Shown piece after piece: positions 1 to 5,524 of a DNA stretch of 8,856 nt. This stretch comes from CALAEC01 sp050692915 (lineage in GTDB: Bacteria > Actinomycetota > UBA4738 > CALAEC01). The stretch is from positions 1 through 8,856 of the forward strand of contig JBOGVU010000098.1 in the NCBI GenBank assembly GCA_050692915.1, read 5' to 3'. Positions within the stretch are counted from its first letter, which is position 1. Each line of letters opens with the position of its first letter. The position numbers were made by a program, and so were the translations under genes. Under the pieces are notes generated by a model. That model was not told where the DNA came from, made no database searches, and saw nothing but the letters and a program-made list of their open reading frames with translations.

Positions 1-264
1 CTGGAACACGATCCCCACCCGGCGCCGCACCTGGTTCACGTCGACGCCACGGGCCGTGACATCCCGCCCGCCGAAGAGGATCCGTCCCCGGTCGATCGGA
101 TCGAGCAGGTTGATGCACCGGAGCATGGTCGACTTGCCCGACCCGGAAGCCCCGATCAGCGCCACCACCTCATGTCGATCCAGCGTCAGGTCGATGCCCT
201 TCAGCACCTCGAGCTTCCCGAAGGACTTGTGCACGTCGTCGAGTCGGAGGGCCTCGGCGCTCAC
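1..264 (-). CDS. Amino acid ABC transporter ATP-binding protein (partial, C-terminus beyond left edge)
   Basis: This is the N-terminal 88 codons of an ABC ATPase that would power import of the amino acid bound by the lipoprotein encoded two genes upstream. It reads as an A-loop/beta region (VHKSFGKLEVLKGIDL), then a perfect Walker A (GASGSGKST) and the segment CINLLDPIDRG typical of the polar amino acid (GlnQ/HisP-like) subfamily. It ends with VGIVFQ, whose last residue is the Q-loop glutamine, exactly at base 1. The signature motif, Walker B and H-loop lie outside the window. The start is a GTG at 264-262 that overlaps the permease TGA (GTGA), implying translational coupling; an AGGGG lies 5 bases upstream of it. 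The family call is strong because Walker A and Q-loop are seen directly. Substrate class is inferred from the neighbours. Confidence 0.93.
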   Translation of the reverse strand, partial: MSAEALRLDDVHKSFGKLEVLKGIDLTLDRHEVVALIGASGSGKSTMLRCINLLDPIDRGRILFGGRDVTARGVDVNQVRRRVGIVFQ

Positions 265-1148
265 ACGGTCCCCTCGGCCTGGCGACGGGTTCGCTCCCTG
301 CCCACGAGCCAATCCGTGAGCCGGGCCAGCGGGATCGTGATCACCACGAACAGGAGTGCCGTGACCACGTACGGGGTGAAGTTGAACGCGCCGGCGGTGT
401 CCACCTGCGACCGGCGGAATGCCTCGAGCACCCCCACCAGGGCCAGCAGGGCGGTGTCCTTCTGCAGCCCGATGAAGTCGTTCAGCAGCGGCGGGATCAC
501 TCGACGGACGGCCTGGGGCAGGACCACGAACCGCAGCGCCTTCCACCGCGACAGGCCGAGCGAGCGAGCCGAGGCCACCTGGCTGGGATGGACCGACTCG
601 ATCCCGGCCCGGTACACCTCGGCCACGTAGGCCGAGTACACCAGCACCAGCGCGACCACGCCCCAGAAGAACGGGGAGTCCGGCACGCCCTGGAGCTGGA
701 GCGCCGGCGCGCCGAACCCCAGGATGTAGATCACCAGGATCGTGGGGATCCCCCGGAAGAGGTCCGTGTACCCCACGGCCAGGGCCCGGATCGGGAAGAA
801 CACCGGCCCCGGCAGGCTTCGGAGCACCGCCAGGAACAGCGCGAACACCAGGATGAACACCTCGGCGATCAGGAACGCCTGGACGTTGATCAAGAAGCGA
901 CGGAGGATCTCCGGGAACGACTCACGGAACACCTCGAGGTTGAAGAAGGACCGCTTCACCTCGGGCCAACCCGGCGAGCTCACCACCACGAGGATCACTG
1001 CGGTGAAGAACACCACCGTGCTGACCACGGCTATGATCACGCCCCGGCGCCCCTCCACGCCTCCGCCGAGGATCCGGGAGCGCCGGTCGCCCGGGTCCGG
1101 CATCGGATGCGGCGCCGACCCGGGAGGGGTGCCGATGAGCGAGCTCAC
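261..1148 (-). CDS. Amino acid ABC transporter permease (HisM/GlnP-like)
   Basis: This is the inner-membrane channel subunit of the importer, 295 aa. Hydrophobic segments lie at about residues 37-57, 84-110, 118-148, 160-180 and 258-280, a five-helix pattern usual for polar amino acid permeases. FRGIPT at 131-136 matches the family's FRGTP motif. The cytoplasmic EAA loop spans about 189-222 (ASARSLGLSRWKALRF, then LPQAVRRVIPP) and is followed by NDFIGLQKDTAL; this is the surface that docks to the ATPase. The N-terminus carries a roughly 36-residue Gly/Pro/Arg-rich cytoplasmic extension, longer than in most relatives. The start is uncertain: GTG at 1148 sits 7 bp after the lipoprotein stop and has no clear ribosome binding site, while an in-frame ATG at 1103 would remove 15 residues and also lacks one. 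The gene overlaps the downstream ATPase by 4 bp. It could form homodimers, since no second permease is visible. Confidence 0.93.
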   Translation of the reverse strand: MSSLIGTPPGSAPHPMPDPGDRRSRILGGGVEGRRGVIIAVVSTVVFFTAVILVVVSSPGWPEVKRSFFNLEVFRESFPEILRRFLINVQAFLIAEVFILVFALFLAVLRSLPGPVFFPIRALAVGYTDLFRGIPTILVIYILGFGAPALQLQGVPDSPFFWGVVALVLVYSAYVAEVYRAGIESVHPSQVASARSLGLSRWKALRFVVLPQAVRRVIPPLLNDFIGLQKDTALLALVGVLEAFRRSQVDTAGAFNFTPYVVTALLFVVITIPLARLTDWLVGRERTRRQAEGTV

Positions 1149-1155
1149 CCGGGAA

Positions 1156-2043
1156 CTACTCGAGGACCGGGGCGTCGGCCTTGTCCGCCAGCCACTCCTG
1201 CTGGATCGCGGCGAGCGTACCGTCAGCCTTCAGCTCGTCGAGGGCCTCGTTGACGCACTCGGCCAGCGGGTTCCCCTCCGCGAACACCATCCCGAAGTAC
1301 TCCTGTGCTCCGACGGTGGGGAACTGACCCACGATGGCGCCGTCCTCGATCTGCACGGCGGTGACGAAGAACGCGGTGGGAAGGTCCACCACGACCCCGT
1401 CGACCTGCCCGTTCTCCAGCGCCCGCACCGCGTCGTTCAGCGTGTCGTAGACCGCCGGGTCCTCGGTGGGCTGGATGTTGCTCTCGATGTAGTCGAAGCT
1501 CGTGGTGCCCACCGGCGCCCCCAGCGTGTAGCCCTGGAGCTCGGCCACGGTCGTGGCGTCGGCGATCGGCGTCCCCCCCACGGCAACCAGCGCCTGGTTC
1601 ACGTCGTAGTAGGAGTCGCTGAAGTCGACGGCCTGGTCCCGCCGGGGCACGTACGAGATCTGGTTGATGTCGAAGTCGAAGTCCTTCGGTCCCGGCTTGA
1701 ACGACTGGGCGAACGGGACCTCCACCCACACGACCTGGTCGGGGCCGAACCCCATGCGCTCGGCCACGGCGTAGGCCACGGCGCTCTCGAACCCCTCGCC
1801 GGTGGACGGGTCGTTGATCTCCCACGGCGAGCCCTCGGGGGTGCCGCCCTCGAACCACGGCGGGAACGCGGGATTGTCGGTGCCGATCGTCAGCTGCCCG
1901 GGCGTGAGGAGTGGGAGGTTCTCGGTGGCGCACCGGTCTCCCGCCGGACTCTCAACGGGGCCCGCGGCCGGCTGGGTCTCCTCGGGGGCGCACGCCGCCA
2001 GCAGCACGCCGAACACCGAGATCGCCACCAGGATCCTGCGCAT
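1156..2043 (-). CDS. Amino acid ABC transporter substrate-binding lipoprotein (SBP family 3)
   Basis: This is a membrane-anchored solute receptor of 295 aa that delivers a polar amino acid or similar ligand to the permease. The N-terminus is a lipoprotein signal with lipobox LAAC, giving a lipidated Cys18, followed by a Pro/Glu/Ala-rich linker. The SBP family 3 fold begins around residue 50 (QLTIGTDNPAFPPWFEGG). ISYVPRRDQAVDFSDSYY around 129-146 aligns with the family's TPxR...FSxPYY, so Arg135 should hold the ligand carboxylate. VDGVVVDLP at 214-222 supplies Asp220, which in relatives contacts the amino group. Cys38 and Cys263 may form a disulfide. FDINQIS replaces the usual IIAGMTI, and an insertion (about 67-83) follows the FPPW motif, so ligand specificity cannot be read off. 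ATG at 2043 is supported by the ribosome binding site 7 bases upstream. It heads the importer operon. Confidence 0.93.
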   Translation of the reverse strand: MRRILVAISVFGVLLAACAPEETQPAAGPVESPAGDRCATENLPLLTPGQLTIGTDNPAFPPWFEGGTPEGSPWEINDPSTGEGFESAVAYAVAERMGFGPDQVVWVEVPFAQSFKPGPKDFDFDINQISYVPRRDQAVDFSDSYYDVNQALVAVGGTPIADATTVAELQGYTLGAPVGTTSFDYIESNIQPTEDPAVYDTLNDAVRALENGQVDGVVVDLPTAFFVTAVQIEDGAIVGQFPTVGAQEYFGMVFAEGNPLAECVNEALDELKADGTLAAIQQEWLADKADAPVLE

Positions 2044-2050
2044 CGTCAGA

Positions 2051-2060
2051 CCCTCCTCCC
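2051..2060 (-). promoter_or_regulatory. Strong ribosome binding site of the SBP gene
   Basis: The minus strand reads GGGAGGAGGG, ending 7 bases before the ATG at 2043. It is strongly complementary to the 16S 3' end, and it fixes this start. It directly abuts the left arm of the inverted repeat at 2061-2092. Confidence 0.8.
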
Positions 2061-2092
2061 CTCCGCCCGCGCGGAGACTAGCACGGGCGGAG
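2061..2092. repeat. Perfect 9-bp inverted repeat in the SBP leader (operator-like or hairpin)
   Basis: CTCCGCCCG at 2061-2069 is the exact reverse complement of CGGGCGGAG at 2084-2092, separated by 14 bases. The arm at 2061-2066 can alternatively pair with GCGGAG at 2071-2076 (6 bp, 4-base loop), so two mutually exclusive stems are possible. There is no T-tract, so it is not a classical intrinsic terminator for the PhoX-like gene. The spacer holds the candidate -10 of the importer operon, which is why I favour an operator. The dyad is seen directly; its role is inference. Confidence 0.5.
2075..2083 (-). promoter_or_regulatory. Candidate extended -10 promoter of the importer operon
   Basis: The minus strand reads TGC-TAGTCT, fitting the TGn-TAnnnT extended -10 pattern. 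Transcription would start around 2067-2069, giving a leader of about 25 bases that contains the ribosome binding site. No convincing -35 element is found 16-18 bases upstream. Such short elements occur by chance, so this is tentative. Confidence 0.3.
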
Positions 2093-2118
2093 CGGATCGG
2101 ACCGCGTCGGGGGCCCGC

Positions 2119-3696
2119 TCAGCTACCCGGGATCGTCATGATCAGGAGCTGGCCGGACTCCTGCCTCAGGTGCCACGGCCGGGTCGGGGTCTCGTTCTCG
2201 AAGGCGACCCAATCGTCGTTCCCGTGGCCCTGCACGTCGACGATCCAGGTGCCGTCCCACAGCCACCCGGAGGCGTCCACGATGCCGCTGGACTCCCAGT
2301 CGTTCTCGTTCACCGTGGCCACGACGTCCCACGCCTCCGTGGCGAAGTTGAAGCGCCAGATCCTGGAGTTGACCGGGGGACCGGAAGTGTCCTCCTGGAT
2401 CATCAGGCTGTTCTGGCTGACGCCCATGTTGTCGGGCTGGCGCATGTTCGGCTCGCCGGGAGCCGTGACCTGGCTGTCCGCGTCGTGGAGGAGCGTCAGG
2501 CTGTCGACCTTCCTGGGGTTCTTGGCGTCGAACTCCATCCGGAAGATCGATCCGTTGTTGGCCTGGCCGGCCACGCCGCCGGGACGGTGCATCCTGCCGG
2601 TGGCCGGGTTGGGGACCACCCCGCTGGCGCCGGTGTCGGCGATGTAGACCACCCGCGGGTTCGACCGGTCGTAGTCGAGGTCCTCCAGGCGCACGAACTG
2701 GAACACGTTGTTGGCGTTGGACCAGTTCTCCAGGGCGTCCTGGGGCCGCTCCGCCGTGGTCCCCATGGCGATCTCCTTGGGAACCCGGATGAATCGGCCC
2801 TGGAACTCCTCGCCCGCCTCGAGATCGAGGTAGTCGTTGGCCCCATTGAACGGGTCGAATGGATCGACCGGCACGCCGTCGTCACGGGTCACCTGAAATC
2901 CCCACAGGCTCCCCTTGTCCTGCCAGATGTGCCGCTCGTGGTTGGCCAGGTACAGGTAGAGCTGCGAGGTCGTGGCGGTGAACGTGTCATCGGTGGACAG
3001 CAGGGCGAGCTGGTTCCACCCCCCGGGGACCGGCACCGTGTTCTCGTGGTTGTGCCGGCCCATCCCCGGCACGGCGGCGAAGTCGCCGTCGCCGTCGGGC
3101 TCTGCGTCGAGGACCAGGTTCAGGCCGCCCTGCCTGTTCGGGGCCACCGAGGGGTCGGCCCCGTACGGAGCGCCGGGCTCCACGGCGACCACGTCGTTGG
3201 TCTCCTCTCCGGTCAGGTACGTGTATCGGCTGAAGCCCTCGTCGGGGCCGGCCATGAACGAGGAGCACAGGCGCATGAAGCCGGCGGACGCCGGCAGCGC
3301 CACTTCGGCGGCCAGCAGCTCACCGGTGCCCGCATCGAGCGTGACCTTGGACACCGAGGAGTCCTGGAAGTCCGCCTGGGCGTTCACGCCGGTGGCCGGG
3401 AACGGGACGTCCGACTCCTCGTGGTTCACGAATACGTTGATGGTGCTCTCATCGGCTCCCGGGGCGATCCCGATCCCGTCGGGGATGCCCGGGAACTCGA
3501 AACCGCCGAGCGTGTCACCGCTGCAGATCACGTGCTGGAGGGTGCCGGTGACGTCGAGGGAGAGCAGGAAGTCGTCCTCGTCGCAGTCGGGCGGCGCCGG
3601 GACGTTGTGTGAAGCGGTCGACTGCGCGGGAACCGCCAGGACCAGGGCGGCCGCCACCGCGAGCGGACGAAGCCATCGGGATGGGGAAGAACGCAT
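2119..3696 (-). CDS. Secreted PhoX/DUF839-like phosphatase-family protein
   Basis: This is a predicted exported protein of 525 aa in the DUF839/PhoX beta-propeller family, whose characterised members are Ca/Fe-dependent alkaline phosphatases. The start chosen is the ATG at 3696, preceded four bases away by GAGGAGG; an in-frame ATG at 3744 has no such site and would precede the signal peptide. Residues 1-28 form a Sec-type signal (basic start, LAVAAALVLAV core, possible cleavage after Ala24 or Ala28). Family-like motifs appear in order: VFVNHEES (88-95), LCSS with Cys144 followed by YLTGEE (160-165), GMGRHNHEN (211-219), VYIADTGASG, and QPDNMGVSQNSLMIQED (420-436). In PhoX, a Cys and acidic residues in equivalent positions bind metals, so catalytic activity is plausible but not shown. 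There is no twin-arginine motif, although characterised PhoX is Tat-exported. The protein is rich in Asp/Asn, as expected for Ca binding. It could instead be a non-phosphatase propeller. Confidence 0.82.
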   Translation of the reverse strand: MRSSPSRWLRPLAVAAALVLAVPAQSTASHNVPAPPDCDEDDFLLSLDVTGTLQHVICSGDTLGGFEFPGIPDGIGIAPGADESTINVFVNHEESDVPFPATGVNAQADFQDSSVSKVTLDAGTGELLAAEVALPASAGFMRLCSSFMAGPDEGFSRYTYLTGEETNDVVAVEPGAPYGADPSVAPNRQGGLNLVLDAEPDGDGDFAAVPGMGRHNHENTVPVPGGWNQLALLSTDDTFTATTSQLYLYLANHERHIWQDKGSLWGFQVTRDDGVPVDPFDPFNGANDYLDLEAGEEFQGRFIRVPKEIAMGTTAERPQDALENWSNANNVFQFVRLEDLDYDRSNPRVVYIADTGASGVVPNPATGRMHRPGGVAGQANNGSIFRMEFDAKNPRKVDSLTLLHDADSQVTAPGEPNMRQPDNMGVSQNSLMIQEDTSGPPVNSRIWRFNFATEAWDVVATVNENDWESSGIVDASGWLWDGTWIVDVQGHGNDDWVAFENETPTRPWHLRQESGQLLIMTIPGS

Positions 3697-3700
3697 GTTG

Positions 3701-3707
3701 CCTCCTC
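3701..3707 (-). promoter_or_regulatory. Ribosome binding site deciding the PhoX-like start
   Basis: GAGGAGG on the minus strand lies 4 bases before the ATG at 3696. It favours that start over the in-frame ATG at 3744, which would place a 16-residue polar stretch before the signal peptide. Confidence 0.8.
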
Positions 3708-3735
3708 TGTCGGCAGGGGAATGTGCGACCCTCGA

Positions 3736-3764
3736 TTCATTCACGGCCGACCGCGGCTTGTCAA
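3736..3764 (-). promoter_or_regulatory. Candidate promoter of the PhoX-like gene
   Basis: A perfect consensus -35, TTGACA, lies at 3764-3759 on the minus strand in the 85 bp gap downstream of mnmA. A 17-base spacer leads to AATGAA (3741-3736), inside the unusually AT-rich stretch GTGAATGAATC, a weak -10 match. The site is about 40 bases upstream of the ATG and makes the PhoX-like gene likely to be transcribed independently of mnmA. No phosphate-box-like repeats are evident. Confidence 0.4.
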
Positions 3765-3781
3765 ACCCGCTGGTCGAGGCT

Positions 3782-4846
3782 TCAGCGGATGGCCGTACCG
3801 ATCGTGCCGCCGCCCACGACCTCGTCGCCCGAGTAGACCACCACGGCCTGGCCGGGGGTCACGGCGGGCTGGGGCGACCGGAACTCCACCCGGACCCCGT
3901 CCTCGCCGAGCGGCTCGACCACCGCGGGGACGTCGGGGCCGCGGTACCGGATCTTCACCTCGGCCTCGAATGGCCCGGCGGGCCGGCCGACCACCCAGTT
4001 CATCCGCTCGGCCACGAGCCCTCGACGGGCCAGCAGGTCCCCGGAGCCGACCACCACCCGGTTCACACGAGGATCCACCTCGAGGACGTACGCGCGTGAG
4101 CCGGTGGAGACGCCCAGGCCCCGGCGCTGGCCCACCGTGAACCGGTGGGTGCCGCCGTGGGTCCCCAGGATCCGCCCGGCCGGGTCGACCACATCGCCCT
4201 CGCGGACCAGGTGGGGAGCCCGGGCCTCCAGGAACGCCGCCGGGTCCGCGGCCGGCGCGAAGCACAGGTCCTGGGAGTCCGGCTTCCCGGCCACCGGCAG
4301 ACCGAGACGCTCGGCGTGGGCCCGGGTCTCGGCCTTGGTCTGCCCTCCGACCGGGAACCGGGACCGGCCCAGCGCCCGCTGGGTCAGCCCGGCCAGGACG
4401 TAGGACTGGTCCTTCGACCGGTCCAGGCCCCGCCGGAGCCGCCACCGACCGTCCCGGCCGACGTCGGTCCGCACGTAGTGGCCCGTGGCCACCAGGTCGA
4501 AGTCGAGGTCGTCGGCGCGATCGAGGAACGCCCCGAACTTGATCCGCTCGTTGCACCGCACACACGGGTTCGGGGTCCGTCCCGCCTCGTGATCCTCGAC
4601 GTACTCGGCCACCACCCGCTCCTCAAACTCGGCCGACATGTCCACGACCTCGAACGGGAAGCCCCCGTGCTCGGCCACGTCCCGGGCGTCGGCCTCGGCG
4701 GCCGGCCCGCAGCACCCGTGCTCCACTCCGCCGGTGTGGACCAGCTTCAGATGCGAGCCGGCCACCTCGAAACCCTGCTCCAGGAGCAGGCAGGCGGCCA
4801 CGGACGAATCCACGCCGCCGCTCATCGCCACCAGTACCGAGGGCAT
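3782..4846 (-). CDS. mnmA: tRNA-specific 2-thiouridylase MnmA
   Basis: This cytoplasmic enzyme of 354 aa (E. coli MnmA is about 368) makes the 2-thio group of the wobble uridine in tRNA Lys, Glu and Gln, activating the uridine with ATP and adding sulfur. The N-terminal PP-loop SGGVDSS at 9-15 binds ATP. TPNPCVRCNERIKFG (91-105) contains Cys98, equivalent to the catalytic cysteine before NxxIKF, and a second cysteine, Cys95. ATGHY (120-124), KDQSY (145-149) and SQDLCF (191-196, with Cys195, the second catalytic cysteine) follow. GQRRGLG and a C-terminal beta-barrel ending GGGTIGTAIR complete the family. HGCC at 43-46 is a further cysteine pair, familiar in actinobacterial versions as far as I recall. 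The ATG at 4846 has no ribosome binding site and sits 6 bases after a -10-like box, suggesting a leaderless mRNA. The open frame continues upstream, but that part is antisense to the hydrolase and does not resemble MnmA. Confidence 0.97.
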   Translation of the reverse strand: MPSVLVAMSGGVDSSVAACLLLEQGFEVAGSHLKLVHTGGVEHGCCGPAAEADARDVAEHGGFPFEVVDMSAEFEERVVAEYVEDHEAGRTPNPCVRCNERIKFGAFLDRADDLDFDLVATGHYVRTDVGRDGRWRLRRGLDRSKDQSYVLAGLTQRALGRSRFPVGGQTKAETRAHAERLGLPVAGKPDSQDLCFAPAADPAAFLEARAPHLVREGDVVDPAGRILGTHGGTHRFTVGQRRGLGVSTGSRAYVLEVDPRVNRVVVGSGDLLARRGLVAERMNWVVGRPAGPFEAEVKIRYRGPDVPAVVEPLGEDGVRVEFRSPQPAVTPGQAVVVYSGDEVVGGGTIGTAIR

Positions 4847-4852
4847 GGATCG

Positions 4853-4861
4853 AGGGTAGCA
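4853..4861 (-). promoter_or_regulatory. Candidate extended -10 of a leaderless mnmA promoter
   Basis: The minus strand reads TGC-TACCCT, matching TGn-TAnnnT, and ends 6 bases before the mnmA ATG. At usual -10 to start-site distances, transcription would begin at or next to the A of that ATG. This agrees with the absence of a ribosome binding site. No -35 element is evident; those bases lie inside the divergent gene. Confidence 0.5.
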
Positions 4862-4862
4862 T
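4857..4862 (+). promoter_or_regulatory. Candidate -10 of the divergent hydrolase gene
   Basis: TAGCAT matches TAnnnT and ends 8 bases before the GTG at 4871, so the transcript would be leaderless or nearly so. It shares two base pairs with the mnmA -10 on the other strand. No ribosome binding site precedes the GTG and no clear -35 is seen. Weaker than the mnmA element because it lacks the TGn extension. Confidence 0.35.
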
Positions 4863-4870
4863 CCGGACTC

Positions 4871-5524
4871 GTGGGCTCCCGCTACGTGGACCTCAGCTTC
4901 GAGATCGAGGACGGCATGCCGGTGTACCCGGGACTCCTCCCCGAGCCGCGGATCGACGCGATCCTCGACCACGAGGCTTCCCGGCCCCGGTACGAAGGCC
5001 GGGCCGAGTTCTACCTGGGGCGGGTGGCGATGTCCGGCAACACCGGGACGTACGTCGACGCGCCGTTCCACCGCCACCGGGACCGTGAGGACCTTGCCGC
5101 GCTCCCTCTCGACCGGCTGGCGGGGCTCCCCGGCGTGGTGGTGGACGCCCCCGCCGAGCCCGGACCGGTGGACATCCCCCTCCAGGCGGTGGCCGGCCGG
5201 GCCGTGCTGGTCCGGGTGGGGTGGGACCGGCGGTGGGGCACCGACGCGTACTGGGAGCCGGACCCGTGGCTCTCCCCCGCCGCGCTGGACCTCCTCGTCG
5301 ACGGCGGTGCCGCGCTGGTGGGGGTGGACTGGACGAACGTCGACGACACCACCGACCCGGCCCGGCCCGCCCACACCAGGCTGCTGGGGGCCGGGATCCC
5401 CATCGTGGAGCACCTCCGGGGCCTCGACCAGCTTCCCGAGGACGGCTTCCGGTTCTTCGCCGTCCCCCCTCGGATCGTCCGGGGGGCATCGTTCCCGGTC
5501 CGGGCCTTCGCCGAGCTCCCCTAG
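4871..5524 (+). CDS. Cyclase/kynurenine formamidase-superfamily hydrolase with altered metal motif
   Basis: This is a cytoplasmic protein of 217 aa, the normal size of the KynB-like cyclase family (PF04199), whose characterised members are metal-dependent amidohydrolases such as arylformamidase and isatin hydrolase. The start YVDLSFEIEDGMPVYPG (5-21) is the family's N-terminal signature. The metal motif HxGTHxDxPxH appears as NTGTYVDAPFHRH: Asn57 and Tyr61 replace the two leading histidines, while Asp63 and His67 remain. Further matches are VLVRVGWD (112-119), GVDWTNVDD (151-159), AHTRLL with His168, GIPIVEHL with Glu180, and the C-terminal FFAVPPRIVRGASFPVRAFA. With half of the usual motif changed, it may belong to a divergent subfamily with another metal set or substrate, so I give no symbol. 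The GTG at 4871 is chosen because it places the conserved YVDLS at residue 5; the GTG at 4886 falls inside that motif. It diverges from mnmA over 24 bp. Confidence 0.88.
   Translation: MGSRYVDLSFEIEDGMPVYPGLLPEPRIDAILDHEASRPRYEGRAEFYLGRVAMSGNTGTYVDAPFHRHRDREDLAALPLDRLAGLPGVVVDAPAEPGPVDIPLQAVAGRAVLVRVGWDRRWGTDAYWEPDPWLSPAALDLLVDGGAALVGVDWTNVDDTTDPARPAHTRLLGAGIPIVEHLRGLDQLPEDGFRFFAVPPRIVRGASFPVRAFAELP
5464..5486. repeat. C6/G6 inverted repeat near the 3' end of the hydrolase gene
   Basis: Six C at 5464-5469 face six G at 5481-5486 across an 11-base loop, about 35 bp before the shared stop of the convergent genes. It lies within codons for VPPRIVRG. It could form a GC-only hairpin in either transcript, but there is no T-tract and homopolymer runs are common at this base composition. 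Confidence 0.25.
5521..5524. other. Shared palindromic CTAG stop of two convergent genes
   Basis: The hydrolase stop is TAG at 5522-5524 on the plus strand and the cyclase/STAND stop is TAG at 5523-5521 on the minus strand. The two coding regions thus overlap by 4 bp with no intergenic space, so any terminators must lie inside the opposing gene. Confidence 0.95.

Noticed and set aside
2044..2118. Intrinsic terminator after the PhoX-like gene
   Set aside because: The strong dyad there has no following T-tract in the minus-strand direction and sits around a -10-like element next to a ribosome binding site, so operator or leader structure is more likely.
742..3612. A 956-codon open frame on the plus strand across the importer and PhoX-like genes
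   Set aside because: It lies antisense to three well-recognised genes and has low-complexity Arg/His/Gly/Val composition. It matches no family; long antisense frames are expected at this GC content.
3697..3744. Upstream ATG at 3744 for the PhoX-like gene
   Set aside because: It would add 16 polar residues before the signal peptide and has no ribosome binding site, while the ATG at 3696 has GAGGAGG at ideal spacing.
4145..4870. Upstream in-frame extension of the hydrolase on the plus strand
   Set aside because: It is antisense to mnmA and has no similarity to the family; the family N-terminus begins at the GTG at 4871.
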